A stretch of DNA of 64,000 bases from Bacteroides pyogenes DSM 20611 = JCM 6294 (GTDB taxonomy: Bacteria > Bacteroidota > Bacteroidia > Bacteroidales > Bacteroidaceae), in NCBI RefSeq assembly GCF_000428105.1, contig NZ_ATZH01000014.1, positions 1-64,000 of the forward strand, written 5' to 3'. The notes under the pieces are model-generated. The model was given only the letters and a program-made list of their open reading frames with translations, was not told the origin of the DNA and did no database searches. The translations under genes and the position numbers were made by a program. Every line of letters begins with the position of its first letter. Position 1 is the first letter of the stretch. Positions 46,383 to 55,109 of this stretch are shown here, one piece after another.

Positions 46383-48279
46383 ATACCGGGAAATATTAAA
46401 GCAATATTGGGGATACGACTCTTTCCGCCACCTGCAGGAAGAAATCATCGACAGTATCGGCGAAGGCAAAGACACATTGGGATTGATGCCTACCGGAGGC
46501 GGTAAGTCCATCACATTCCAGGTACCCGCCCTTGCGAAAGCAGGATTGTGCATCGTCATCACGCCTCTTATCGCCTTGATGAAAGACCAGGTGCAGAATC
46601 TGCGTAAACGGGGCATCAAGGCGGTTGCCGTATATTCCGGAATGACACGGCAAGAGATTATCACCGCGCTGGAGAACTGCATCTTCGGCGATTACAAGTT
46701 TCTCTACATATCGCCCGAACGGTTGGACACGGAGATATTCCGCATCAAGCTGCGGGCAATGAAAGTCTCCATGATTACAGTAGACGAAAGCCACTGCATC
46801 TCGCAATGGGGATACGACTTCCGCCCTGCTTACCTGAAAATAGCGGAAATAAGAGACATGCTGCCCGGTGTTCCCGTTTTGGCGCTCACCGCCACCGCTA
46901 CTCCCGAAGTGGTGAAAGACATTCAAACACGGTTGAAGTTTGCCGCGACGAATGTGTTCCGCATGAGCTTCGAACGCAAAAATCTGGCTTATTCGGTGCG
47001 GAAAACAGATGATAAGACCGGAGAGATGCTGCGCATTCTGCGAAAGATACAAGGCAGCGCCATTATCTATGTGCGCAACAGACGGCGGACGAAAGAAATC
47101 ACCGGGCTTTTGGTAAACGAAGGCATTACCGCCGATTTCTATCACGCGGGGTTGGACAATGCCGTGAAAGACCTCCGCCAGAAACGCTGGCAAAACGGGG
47201 AAGTACGTGTAATGGTAGCTACAAACGCTTTCGGAATGGGTATCGACAAGCCCGATGTACGCATCGTGTTGCACCTCGATTTGCCCGATTCTCCCGAAGC
47301 CTACTTTCAGGAGGCGGGACGCGCCGGAAGGGACGGGGAGAAAGCCCATGCCGTCATCCTTTATGCCCGGTCGGACAGAACAGCGCTCCATAAACGGATA
47401 GCCGACACTTTCCCGCCGAAAGAATACATACTTGATGTGTACGAACACCTGCAATACTACTATCAGATGGCAATGGGCGACGGTTTTCAATGCGTCCGCG
47501 AGTTCAACCTCGAAGAGTTTTGCCGGAAGTTCAAATACTTCCCCGTACCGGTGCACAATGCGCTCAAGATTCTCACACAGGCAGGATATCTCGAATACAC
47601 CGACGAACAAGACAATGCTTCGCGCATTCTTTTCACCATCCAACGGGACGAGCTGTACAAATTGCGGGAAACAGGAGCGGAAACAGAAGGACTTATACAG
47701 GCCATCCTCCGTTCGTACACCGGCGTCTTCACCGATTACACATACATCAGCGAAGAAACGCTCATGGTACGTACCGGGCTGACCCGCCAACAGGTGTACA
47801 ACATATTGGTCATGCTCACCCGGCGACGTATCGTAGACTATATCCCCCGCAAAAAGACACCATATATAATATACACCCGCGAACGGATGGAATTGAGGCA
47901 CATGCATATTCCTCCTTCCGTATATGAAAAACGGAAAGAAAGATACGAAGCCCGCATCCGCGCGATGGAAGAGTATGTCGTCTCCGAACATGCATGCCGC
48001 AGCCGCATGTTGCTGCGTTACTTCGGAGAGAAGAACGACCACAATTGCGGACAATGCGATGTCTGTCTCGACAGGGGGAATACAAACCGGCTCACAGAGT
48101 CGTCGTTCGAAGACCTGAAGCGCCGGATTCTTCATCAATTGTCCCGACACCCTCTTACTCCCGCAGAGATAAGCAATGCAATGGAAGCGGAAAAAGAGAG
48201 AATCAGCGAAGTGGTTCGTTACTTATTGGAAGAAGGAGAACTGAAGATGCAAGACGGAATGATACATATTTCGAAATAA
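46375..48279 (+). CDS. recQ: ATP-dependent DNA helicase RecQ
   Basis: 634 residues, starting at TTG (46375) inside the end of recJ; the first residues YWGYDSFRHLQEEII are conserved, so this weak start is preferred over later codons. Walker A LMPTGGGKS, DESH box in VDESHCISQWGYDFRP, ATATP motif, QEAGRAGRDG motif VI, then a zinc site (SEHACRSRMLLRYFG...CGQCDVC) and winged helix. A complete HRDC domain as in E. coli is not evident, so the protein is shorter. It unwinds 3'-overhang duplexes, feeding RecJ. Confidence 0.95.
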   Translation: MNKYREILKQYWGYDSFRHLQEEIIDSIGEGKDTLGLMPTGGGKSITFQVPALAKAGLCIVITPLIALMKDQVQNLRKRGIKAVAVYSGMTRQEIITALENCIFGDYKFLYISPERLDTEIFRIKLRAMKVSMITVDESHCISQWGYDFRPAYLKIAEIRDMLPGVPVLALTATATPEVVKDIQTRLKFAATNVFRMSFERKNLAYSVRKTDDKTGEMLRILRKIQGSAIIYVRNRRRTKEITGLLVNEGITADFYHAGLDNAVKDLRQKRWQNGEVRVMVATNAFGMGIDKPDVRIVLHLDLPDSPEAYFQEAGRAGRDGEKAHAVILYARSDRTALHKRIADTFPPKEYILDVYEHLQYYYQMAMGDGFQCVREFNLEEFCRKFKYFPVPVHNALKILTQAGYLEYTDEQDNASRILFTIQRDELYKLRETGAETEGLIQAILRSYTGVFTDYTYISEETLMVRTGLTRQQVYNILVMLTRRRIVDYIPRKKTPYIIYTRERMELRHMHIPPSVYEKRKERYEARIRAMEEYVVSEHACRSRMLLRYFGEKNDHNCGQCDVCLDRGNTNRLTESSFEDLKRRILHQLSRHPLTPAEISNAMEAEKERISEVVRYLLEEGELKMQDGMIHISK

Positions 48280-48284
48280 GTTGC

Positions 48285-48292
48285 TATTTTTG
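48285..48292 (+). promoter_or_regulatory. Candidate promoter of TPR gene, -7 element
   Basis: TATTTTTG, just after the recQ stop and 27 bases before the TPR-protein ATG. Confidence 0.5.
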
Positions 48293-48318
48293 CAGAGAAA
48301 CCTAAAAAACGATACAGC

Positions 48319-49281
48319 ATGCCTAACTTTTTTAAATCTTTCTTTTCCGGAAAGTCGGAAACTCCGGAAAGTGAAAAGAAAAAAAACGACCGAAAGAAAT
48401 TCGAGATATTCAAATTCGACGGCTTGCGCGCTCAGCGCATGGGACGTCCCGATTACGCAGTGAAATGCTTTACCGAAGCTCTTGCCATCGAAGAAGAGTT
48501 CGAAACGATGAGTTACCTCAGCCGTCTTTACATCGGGATGGGCGAAATGGAGAAAGCCCGTACTTTGCTCGAAAAGATGGGGAAAATGGAACCTCATTTC
48601 GCGGATACGTTTCTTACACTCGCCAATGTCTGCTACATGCAGGAAGATTATCGGGGAATGGAAGAAGCAGCCAACCGGGCAATCGGCATCGAAGAGGCGA
48701 ACGCAGTCGCTCACTTCCTTTTGGGGAAAGCCCGCAAAAGCCGGAACGACGACCTTATGGCTATCGGGCATCTGACTAAAGCCATTGTTTTAAAAGACGA
48801 CTTTACAGAAGCCCGGCTGATGCGCGCGGAATCATTGCTGCAAATGAATCAATACAAAGACGCGGAAGAAGATATCGATGCCGTGCTTTCCCAAAATCCG
48901 GAAGAAGAATCGGCCATTCTCCTGCGCGGAAAACTCAAAGAGGCGACCGGATTGGAACAGGAAGCCGAAGCGGACTACCGGCTGGTTACGGAAATGAATC
49001 CTTTCAACGAACAGGGATACCTTTATCTCGGACAGTTGCTCATCAGCCGAAAGGATCCGGCCGAAGCCATCCGCGTATTCGACGAAGCCATCGACCTGAA
49101 TCCCGACTCCGCCGAAGCGTATAAAGAACGCGGACGTGCCAAACTGCTGAACGGAGACAAGGAAGGTTCTGTAGAGGACATGAAAAAATCATTGGAACTG
49201 AGTCCTAAGGAGGAGACCCGGTTGAGCGGAGAGTTTAAAAACATCGGCTCCAACACCGAAACGTTGCCGGGAATATTCTGA
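48319..49281 (+). CDS. Tetratricopeptide repeat protein
   Basis: 320 residues made of about eight TPR units from residue 30 to 300, e.g. QRMGRPDYAVKCFTEALAIE and NPDSAEAYKERGRAKLLNGD. No signal peptide and a lysine-rich N-terminus (about 10-30) indicate a cytoplasmic scaffold. Partner unknown. It follows recQ by 40 bases but has its own promoter-like element. Confidence 0.88.
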   Translation: MPNFFKSFFSGKSETPESEKKKNDRKKFEIFKFDGLRAQRMGRPDYAVKCFTEALAIEEEFETMSYLSRLYIGMGEMEKARTLLEKMGKMEPHFADTFLTLANVCYMQEDYRGMEEAANRAIGIEEANAVAHFLLGKARKSRNDDLMAIGHLTKAIVLKDDFTEARLMRAESLLQMNQYKDAEEDIDAVLSQNPEEESAILLRGKLKEATGLEQEAEADYRLVTEMNPFNEQGYLYLGQLLISRKDPAEAIRVFDEAIDLNPDSAEAYKERGRAKLLNGDKEGSVEDMKKSLELSPKEETRLSGEFKNIGSNTETLPGIF

Positions 49282-49363
49282 ATAAGCGCCCTGCCCGCTT
49301 TACGCGGAGACACGTCCCCCCTACCTTGGTAATCCAAAGAAACAAGAAATAAATCTGTGCCTT

Positions 49364-49918
49364 ATGAGAAGCCTTCTTTACTTCATCTTCGCCCTACTCC
49401 TGCTCTCATGTAAGGAGTCCGACAAACATCGGATAGCACGGCTCACGGAAGCATGGACAGGAAAGACCGTCTACTATCCGGCAGACAGCGTGTTCGAATC
49501 GTTCGACGCCGACTCCGTACGCAAGTATTCCTTGAAGCGCACCGAATATACCGTGGTTACCTACATCGACTCGTTGCAATGCGCCTCAGACCGGTTACGG
49601 CTCGAAGAATGGGAATCATTCCTGCAAGCTTTGCGTCCGGTAGCGAAAGGAAGAGTCACCTGCCTTTTCTATCTCCATCCCGAAAACAGGGAGCAAATGA
49701 TTGCCAAACTTCGGCAATCGGCATTCAACTTTCCGGTTTGCATAGATGAAGACAATGTGTTCTACAAGCTAAATCGTTTTCCTGCCGACACGCTTTTTCG
49801 AACTTTTCTGGTGAACAGCGAGAATAAGATTGTGGATATAGGCAACCCCGCAGAAGATCCGAAAGTAAGAGAACGATACCTCCAAAGAATAATGGATACA
49901 AAACCCGATCCCGACTGA
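49364..49918 (+). CDS. Lipoprotein with thioredoxin-like fold, no CxxC
   Basis: 184 residues. MRSLLYFIFALLLLSC is a lipoprotein signal with C16. The rest looks like a TlpA/thioredoxin-fold domain: VVTYIDSLQCAS (a single Cys where CxxC would lie), CLFYLHPENREQMIAKLR, FPVCIDEDNVFYKLNRFPADTLFRTFLVN, then ENKIVDIGNP. Without the paired cysteine it is unlikely to be a disulfide reductase. Similar lipoproteins are common in Bacteroides and unassigned. The stop codon lies at the start of a 64-bp repeated segment that continues downstream. Confidence 0.75.
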   Translation: MRSLLYFIFALLLLSCKESDKHRIARLTEAWTGKTVYYPADSVFESFDADSVRKYSLKRTEYTVVTYIDSLQCASDRLRLEEWESFLQALRPVAKGRVTCLFYLHPENREQMIAKLRQSAFNFPVCIDEDNVFYKLNRFPADTLFRTFLVNSENKIVDIGNPAEDPKVRERYLQRIMDTKPDPD

Positions 49919-50008
49919 CGATAACACCGGAGCAGACGAAAGACGAACCGACCGTTACGGCAGGTGAAGATGTTCCGACTGACGACAACACCGAAGCGGG
50001 CGAAAGAC
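49913..50008. repeat. 32-bp direct repeat at 64-bp period overlapping a stop codon
   Basis: The 32-base segments starting at 49913 and 49977 match at 29 positions (both begin GACTGACGA and end GCGAAAGAC or CAGACGAAAGAC). The first includes the TGA of the lipoprotein gene. The repeat lies immediately before array E. Confidence 0.75.
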
Positions 50009-50077
50009 CTTTGGCAGTAGCATGAATGTTGAAAACAAGCCCGGAATCCACTCTCTTCCCGATTACGAAACCATCGT

Positions 50078-50203
50078 ATCATCGATCTCAAGCTATCGCA
50101 TCACTGTTCCCGGAACCATCGCATCATCCGCCACGGAGCCATGGCATCATCGATCTCAAGCTATCGCACACTGTTCCCGGAACCATCGCCTTACCGATGA
50201 CGG
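50078..50203. repeat. Tandem array E: 22-23-bp palindromic units
   Basis: Six units each begin ATCG, ATGG or similar. Their palindromes (CGAT/ATCG, GTTCC/GGAAC, TCCG/CGGA, again CGAT/ATCG, GTTCC/GGAAC, then CCG/CGG) have centres at about 50090, 50111, 50132, 50158, 50178 and 50198, a mean spacing of 21.6. Three different units repeat as a block with a 67-68-bp period. It lies between a lipoprotein gene and the aromatic operon leader. Confidence 0.8.
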
Positions 50204-50308
50204 AGCTAGCGCCGGTGCGCTCCAAGGCTCCTTTCCCTTACGAATCCTCCACAATCTGCCTTTTTTACTCTAAATAACCGAAAAGAATAAAAAAACTTTG
50301 TTTTTTAC

Positions 50309-50337
50309 TTGTATATAATGTTTTTTTATTACTTTTG
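50309..50337 (+). promoter_or_regulatory. Promoter of the Phe/Tyr operon leader
   Basis: TTG (50309-50311), 18 bases, TACTTTTG (50330-50337). Transcription would begin near 50344, about 26 bases before the leader peptide ATG. Confidence 0.75.
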
Positions 50338-50369
50338 CCTCAGAAATCGAAACACTAATTGAAATTCGG

Positions 50370-50456
50370 ATGAAATCGTTTACTTATGCATATTACTTCT
50401 TTTTTTACTTTTACTTTTATCACAAAGTAGAGCGGGAGTTTGTATGTATCAAGTGA
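50370..50456 (+). CDS. Phe/Tyr-rich leader peptide of the aromatic operon
   Basis: A 28-codon ORF (ATG 50370, TGA 50454-50456). Codons 4-17 contain six Phe and six Tyr, the sequence being MKSFTYAYYFFFYFYFYH followed by charged residues. Stalling of the ribosome at these codons when Phe- or Tyr-tRNA is scarce would leave the distal leader (GAGCGGGA at 50430-50437) free to pair with TCCCGCTC (50499-50506), blocking the terminator. The codons match the products of the operon downstream (Phe and Tyr). Too short for a general gene finder. Confidence 0.9.
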   Translation: MKSFTYAYYFFFYFYFYHKVEREFVCIK

Positions 50457-50530
50457 CAGTGATGCTTAAAGACCAAAGGAAAGAATAAATCATATAAATC
50501 CCGCTCCGATTATGGACGCGGGATTTTTTT
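50430..50530 (+). promoter_or_regulatory. Transcription attenuator of pheA operon
   Basis: Terminator: AAATCCCGC (50496-50504) / GCGGGATTT (50518-50526), 9 bp, 13-base loop, and a run of seven T at 50524-50530. Antiterminator: GAGCGGGA (50430-50437), in the distal part of the leader peptide gene, is exactly complementary to TCCCGCTC (50499-50506), so the two structures exclude each other. This is the classical amino-acid attenuation layout; pheA begins 19 bases after the T-run. Confidence 0.9.
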
Positions 50531-50548
50531 ATATCATATCGTATACCA

Positions 50549-51397
50549 ATGAAAAAGATAGCCATTCAAGGAACAACCGGTTCTTATCACGACATAGCGG
50601 CGCACAACTACTTCGAAGGAGAAGAGTTGGAAATAATCTGTTGTCCCACTTTCGAAGAAGTGTTCGCTTCGGTTCGCAAAGACAGCCGGACCATAGGGAT
50701 GCTGGCCATCGAAAACACGATTGCCGGAAGCCTGCTCTACAACAACGAGTTGCTGCGACAGAGCGGGACGCAGATTATCGGCGAATATAAGCTGCGAATT
50801 TCGCACAGCTTTGTCTGCCTGCCCGATGAAGATTGGGAAGACCTGACGGAAGTCAACTCCCACCCCATCGCTCTGATGCAATGCCGCGAGTTTCTGAACC
50901 GACATCCGCAACTGAAAGTGGTGGAGAGTGAAGACACCGCCCGCAGCGCGGAAATCATCAGCCGCGAAAACCTGAAAGGACGTGCGGCCATTTGCTCCAA
51001 AGTAGCGGCGGAACGCTACGGAATGAAAGTGCTTCAGGAGGGAATAGAAACGAACAAACACAACTTCACCCGCTTTCTTGTCGTGGCAGACCCGTGGCAG
51101 GCGGACGAACTTCGCGGGCATGGCACCCCCAAGCCCGACAAAGCAAGCATCGTATTCATGCTGCCTCACACCGAAGGAAGCCTGTCGCAGGTTCTTTCCA
51201 TCCTCTCTTTCTACAACATCAACCTCACCAAGATACAGTCTCTCCCCATCATCGGACGGGAGTGGGAATATCAATTTTATGTGGACATCGCTTTCGGCGA
51301 TTACCTGAGATACAAACAAGCCATAGCGGCAATTACTCCATTGACCAAAGAACTTAAAATTTTAGGAGAATATGCAGAAGGAAAATCAAACATATAA
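50549..51397 (+). CDS. pheA: Prephenate dehydratase
   Basis: 282 residues. Converts prephenate to phenylpyruvate for phenylalanine. The catalytic domain (1-180) begins IQGTTGSYHDIAAHNYF and contains LAIENTIAGSLLYNNELL and the TRF motif in KHNFTRFLVVADPW; an ACT domain (about 200-275, KASIVFMLPHTEGSLSQVLS) would bind Phe for feedback control. No chorismate mutase domain: that activity is fused to the DAHP synthase two genes on. Its end overlaps the aminotransferase start by 26 bases. Confidence 0.95.
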   Translation: MKKIAIQGTTGSYHDIAAHNYFEGEELEIICCPTFEEVFASVRKDSRTIGMLAIENTIAGSLLYNNELLRQSGTQIIGEYKLRISHSFVCLPDEDWEDLTEVNSHPIALMQCREFLNRHPQLKVVESEDTARSAEIISRENLKGRAAICSKVAAERYGMKVLQEGIETNKHNFTRFLVVADPWQADELRGHGTPKPDKASIVFMLPHTEGSLSQVLSILSFYNINLTKIQSLPIIGREWEYQFYVDIAFGDYLRYKQAIAAITPLTKELKILGEYAEGKSNI

Positions 51398-52550
51398 CAT
51401 CGCTCCGGCGAGCCGGTTGGACGGCGTGAGCGAATACTACTTCTCGAAAAAACTGAAAGAAGTGGCGCAAATGAACGCGGAGGGGAAAGATGTAATCAGC
51501 CTGGGCGTCGGCAGTCCCGACATGCCGCCTTCGGAGAGGGCGATAGAGACGCTGTGCAGAAATGCGCACGACCCTGCCGGGCACGGCTACCAGCCTTACA
51601 CGGGCATTCCCGAACTTCGCAAAGGTTTTGCCGATTGGTACAGCCGCTGGTACGGAGTAGACTTAGATCCGGCTACGGAGATTCAACCGCTGATCGGTTC
51701 GAAAGAAGGTATCCTCCACGTCACGCTGGCATTTGTCAACCCCGGCGAGCAGGTATTGGTGCCTAATCCCGGCTATCCCACATACAGTTCCTTGAGCAAA
51801 CTGCTGGGCGCCGAAGTGGTTTATTACGACCTGAAAGAAGAGAACGGGTGGTTGCCCGATTTCGAATCTCTGGAACAAATGGATCTGAGCCGTGTGAAGC
51901 TGATGTGGACGAACTATCCGAACATGCCCACCGGCACGAATGCCACGCCCGAGCTGTACGAACGCTTGGTAAGCTTCGCGCGGCGGAAGGGGATTGTGAT
52001 TGTGAACGACAATCCATACAGCTTTATCCTGAACGAAAATCCCGTCAGCATTCTCAGCGTACCAGGAGCCAAAGAGTGCTGCATAGAGTTCAACTCCATG
52101 AGCAAAAGCCACAACATGCCCGGATGGCGCATCGGTATGCTGGCATCGAACGCAACCTTTGTGCAATGGATACTGAAAGTGAAAAGCAATATAGACAGCG
52201 GAATGTTCCGTGCCATGCAACTGGCTGCCGCGACGGCCCTTGAGTCCGGCCGCATCTGGTACGAAGGAAACAACAGCCGTTACCGCAACCGCCGCCGCCT
52301 TGCCGGAGAAATTATGCAGGCATTGGGGTGCAGGTACGACGAAAAGCAAGTCGGCATGTTCCTATGGGGAAAGATTCCCGACTCGTGCAACGATGTGGAA
52401 GAACTGACCGAAAAGGTTTTGCACGAGGCCCGCGTGTTTATCACTCCGGGATTTATCTTCGGAAGCAACGGAGCCAGATATATACGCATTTCACTCTGCT
52501 GCAAGGAGGAGAAGCTGGAGGAAGCCCTCCGGCGAATCCGCCGGATGTAA
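51372..52550 (+). CDS. PLP-dependent aminotransferase (aromatic, class I/II)
   Basis: 392 residues, fold type I. Schiff-base lysine K245 in NSMSKSHNMPGWRIG; substrate-phosphate and cofactor motifs GSKEGILHVTLAF, PNPGYPTY and TNYPNMPTGTNAT. Located between pheA and the DAHP synthase gene, it most likely transaminates phenylpyruvate and 4-hydroxyphenylpyruvate to Phe and Tyr. By sequence alone it could also be an aspartate or LL-diaminopimelate-type enzyme; the operon context favours the aromatic role. It overlaps pheA, indicating coupled translation. Confidence 0.88.
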   Translation: MQKENQTYNIAPASRLDGVSEYYFSKKLKEVAQMNAEGKDVISLGVGSPDMPPSERAIETLCRNAHDPAGHGYQPYTGIPELRKGFADWYSRWYGVDLDPATEIQPLIGSKEGILHVTLAFVNPGEQVLVPNPGYPTYSSLSKLLGAEVVYYDLKEENGWLPDFESLEQMDLSRVKLMWTNYPNMPTGTNATPELYERLVSFARRKGIVIVNDNPYSFILNENPVSILSVPGAKECCIEFNSMSKSHNMPGWRIGMLASNATFVQWILKVKSNIDSGMFRAMQLAAATALESGRIWYEGNNSRYRNRRRLAGEIMQALGCRYDEKQVGMFLWGKIPDSCNDVEELTEKVLHEARVFITPGFIFGSNGARYIRISLCCKEEKLEEALRRIRRM

Positions 52551-52644
52551 GATATTGGAGACAAAGATTCGGTTACTGCCTTATATGGTCTGAAGGCGTA
52601 TCGGCTTGTCGGTTTATTCATTCGTCAACTAAAAAAACAAAAAT

Positions 52645-53712
52645 ATGGAACTGGAATCTATTCTATTACCGGGCATCGACGTAAAAAGGCCCATTGTCAT
52701 CGCCGGACCGTGCAGTGCGGAGACAGAAGAGCAAGTGATGAACACAGCCAGGCAATTGGCTGCCAAAGGACAAAAGATATTCCGCGCCGGAATATGGAAG
52801 CCTCGCACCAAACCGGGTGGTTTCGAGGGAATTGGAGTCGAAGGACTTGTCTGGTTGAAAGAGGTCAAAAAAGAAACAGGCATGTATGTCTCTACCGAAG
52901 TAGCGACTGCCAAGCACGTATACGAGTGTCTAAAAGCAGGAATAGATATGCTTTGGGTGGGAGCGCGCACCACAGCCAACCCCTTTGCCGTTCAGGAAAT
53001 AGCAGACGCTTTAAAAGGCGTCGACATTCCCGTATTCGTAAAAAATCCCGTAAACCCTGATCTCGAACTTTGGATCGGAGCATTGGAACGAATCAACAAC
53101 GCGGGGCTGAAACGTCTGGGAGCCATTCACCGCGGATTCAGCAGTTACGATAAAAAGATATACCGCAATCTGCCTCAATGGCACATTCCTATCGAGTTGC
53201 GCCGCCGCATTCCGGAGCTGCCCATCTTCTGCGATCCGAGCCATATCGGAGGGAAGCGCGAACTAATAGCTCCGCTTTGCCAGCAAGCCATGGACCTGAA
53301 TTTCGACGGGCTCATCGTAGAAAGCCACTGCAACCCCGATGAAGCATGGAGCGATGCCGCACAACAGGTGACTCCCGACGTACTCGAATACATACTCAAC
53401 CTCTTGGTCATCCGCAACGAAACACAGTCTACCGAAAACCTCTCGGAACTTCGCAAACAGATAGACGAATGTGACGACAACATCATTCAGGAGCTCGCCA
53501 AAAGAATGCGCATTGCACGAGAGATAGGCACATACAAGAAGGAGCACGGAATCACCGTGTTGCAAACGGGAAGATACAACGAGATACTCGAAAAGCGCGG
53601 AGCGCAGGGCGAACAATGCGGAATGAACGCCGAGTTCATGAAGAGTATATTCGAGGCCATTCACGAGGAGTCCGTCCGCCAGCAGATGGAGATTATCAAC
53701 AACGGTCAATAA
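52645..53712 (+). CDS. Bifunctional DAHP synthase / chorismate mutase
   Basis: 355 residues. Residues 1-260 are a DAHP synthase of the KDO8P-synthase-like (AroA beta) type: GPCSAETEEQVMNTA, FRAGIWKPRTKPGGFEGIG, WVGARTTANPFAVQEIADAL, PIFCDPSHIGGKRELI. Residues about 268-355 are an AroQ chorismate mutase (LSELRKQIDECDDNIIQELAKRM...IGTYKK). It condenses PEP with erythrose 4-phosphate, and makes prephenate from chorismate, thereby controlling both ends of the pathway. The tyrA start follows after 35 bases. Confidence 0.94.
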   Translation: MELESILLPGIDVKRPIVIAGPCSAETEEQVMNTARQLAAKGQKIFRAGIWKPRTKPGGFEGIGVEGLVWLKEVKKETGMYVSTEVATAKHVYECLKAGIDMLWVGARTTANPFAVQEIADALKGVDIPVFVKNPVNPDLELWIGALERINNAGLKRLGAIHRGFSSYDKKIYRNLPQWHIPIELRRRIPELPIFCDPSHIGGKRELIAPLCQQAMDLNFDGLIVESHCNPDEAWSDAAQQVTPDVLEYILNLLVIRNETQSTENLSELRKQIDECDDNIIQELAKRMRIAREIGTYKKEHGITVLQTGRYNEILEKRGAQGEQCGMNAEFMKSIFEAIHEESVRQQMEIINNGQ

Positions 53713-53747
53713 CAGATGCACCCATTAGTAAAACATCGAAAAAAGAT

Positions 53748-54521
53748 ATGAGAATATTGATATTGGGAGCCGGAAAAATGGGTTCCTTCTTTACAGACAT
53801 ACTGAGTTTCCGGCACGAAACGGCCGTATTCGACGTCAATCCGCATCAACTGCGCTTTGTTTACAACACCTATCGGTTCACCACACTGGAAGAAATCAGG
53901 GATTTCGAGCCGGAGCTGGTCATCAACGCCGCCACGGTGAAGTACACGCTGGACGCCTTTCGCAAAGTGCTTCCCGTGTTGCCCAAAGACTGCATCATCA
54001 GCGACATCGCCTCCGTGAAAAACGGACTGAAGAAGTTTTACGAAGAGAGCGGCTTTCGTTATGTTTCCACTCATCCCATGTTCGGCCCCACCTTCGCCAG
54101 CTTAAGCAATCTGGGGAACGAAAACGCCATTATCATCAGCGAAGGCGACCACTTGGGCAAGATTTTCTTTAAAGATCTCTATCAGACCCTGCGCTTAAAC
54201 ATCTTCGAATACACATTCGACGAGCACGACCGGACTGTAGCCTACTCGCTCTCCATCCCATTCGTCTCCACTTTGGTGTTTGCCGCCGTGATGAAACATC
54301 AGGAAGCGCCGGGAACTACTTTCAAAAAGCACATGGCTATTGCCAAAGGGCTGATGAGCGAAGACGATTATCTGCTGCAGGAGATTTTATTCAATCCCCG
54401 CACACCGGGACAAGTGGAGAATATTCGTTTGGAGCTGAAGCGGCTATTGGAAATCATCACCAACAAAGATGCCGAAGGTATGAAGAAATATCTGGCTAAG
54501 ATACGGCAGAATATTAAATGA
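53748..54521 (+). CDS. tyrA: Prephenate dehydrogenase
   Basis: 257 residues from the ATG at 53748; the open frame continues back to 53616 within the previous gene but MRILILGAGKMGSFFTDIL is the conserved NAD-binding start. It oxidises and decarboxylates prephenate to 4-hydroxyphenylpyruvate for tyrosine. Further motifs: SDIASVKNGL, STHPMFGPTFASL and the helical C-terminal domain. It is the last gene of the pheA operon. Two repeat arrays follow it in a 588-base convergent gap. Confidence 0.93.
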   Translation: MRILILGAGKMGSFFTDILSFRHETAVFDVNPHQLRFVYNTYRFTTLEEIRDFEPELVINAATVKYTLDAFRKVLPVLPKDCIISDIASVKNGLKKFYEESGFRYVSTHPMFGPTFASLSNLGNENAIIISEGDHLGKIFFKDLYQTLRLNIFEYTFDEHDRTVAYSLSIPFVSTLVFAAVMKHQEAPGTTFKKHMAIAKGLMSEDDYLLQEILFNPRTPGQVENIRLELKRLLEIITNKDAEGMKKYLAKIRQNIK

Positions 54522-54606
54522 GGCACACAGTAGGAAAACGGCCATAGAAGCGTTTCGGACGCTTCGGGGAATCCGTAAAAAAAACAAGCCGTTAGGCAAG
54601 AGAAAA

Positions 54607-54735
54607 AAAGCCCGCCGCCTCTGAAAAAAAGCCCGCGGGCTTTAAAAAAAAGGCGGCGGGCTTTGAAATCAAACACGGCGGGCTTTGAAAAAAAGGCGGC
54701 GGGCTTTTCTCTCAAGCACCGCCGCCTTTTTTACA
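54607..54735. repeat. Tandem array G: GC-rich 21-22-bp palindromes
   Basis: About six units such as AAAAAAAGCCCGCGGGCTTT and AAAAAAAGGCGGCGGGCTTT. Centres of symmetry fall near 54635.5, 54656.5, 54678.5, 54699.5 and 54721, 21-22 bases apart. Any could act as a terminator hairpin (GC stem with A/T flanks) for either tyrA or trxB. Confidence 0.85.
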
Positions 54736-54782
54736 CTATATCTTCATCGAATTGCCATGGGGTTACTGCTTTAGCTCCAAAC

Positions 54783-55063
54783 GCCGCCCTGCTTACTGAA
54801 CTATACATTCACCAAGCGGGTGCAGGCTTACTGCTTCAATTTCAAACGCCGCCCTGCTTACTGCATCATACATTCACCAAACAGGTGCAGGCTTACTGCT
54901 TCAATTCCAAACACCGCCCTGCTTACTGCATCATACATTCACCAAACAGGTGCAGGCTTACTGCTTCAATTCCAAACATCGACCTGCTTACTGCATATAC
55001 ATTCATCAAGCGGGTACCGGCCTAATGCTTCAATCTTAAAACATCGCCTGTTTGTTGCAAGCA
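54783..55063. repeat. Tandem array F: 65-bp repeat, over four copies
   Basis: GCCCTGCTTACTG starts at 54786, 54851 and 54916, and degenerate copies at 54981 and 55046, exactly 65 bases apart each time. Inside each unit the string GCTTACTGC occurs twice. It sits in the same convergent gap as array G, next to the trxB stop. No gene is evident in the gap. Confidence 0.92.
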
Positions 55064-55109
55064 AATTGTAACTCACGGCAATCGGCGTTATCCCTCACGG
55101 CGTTTCTTC

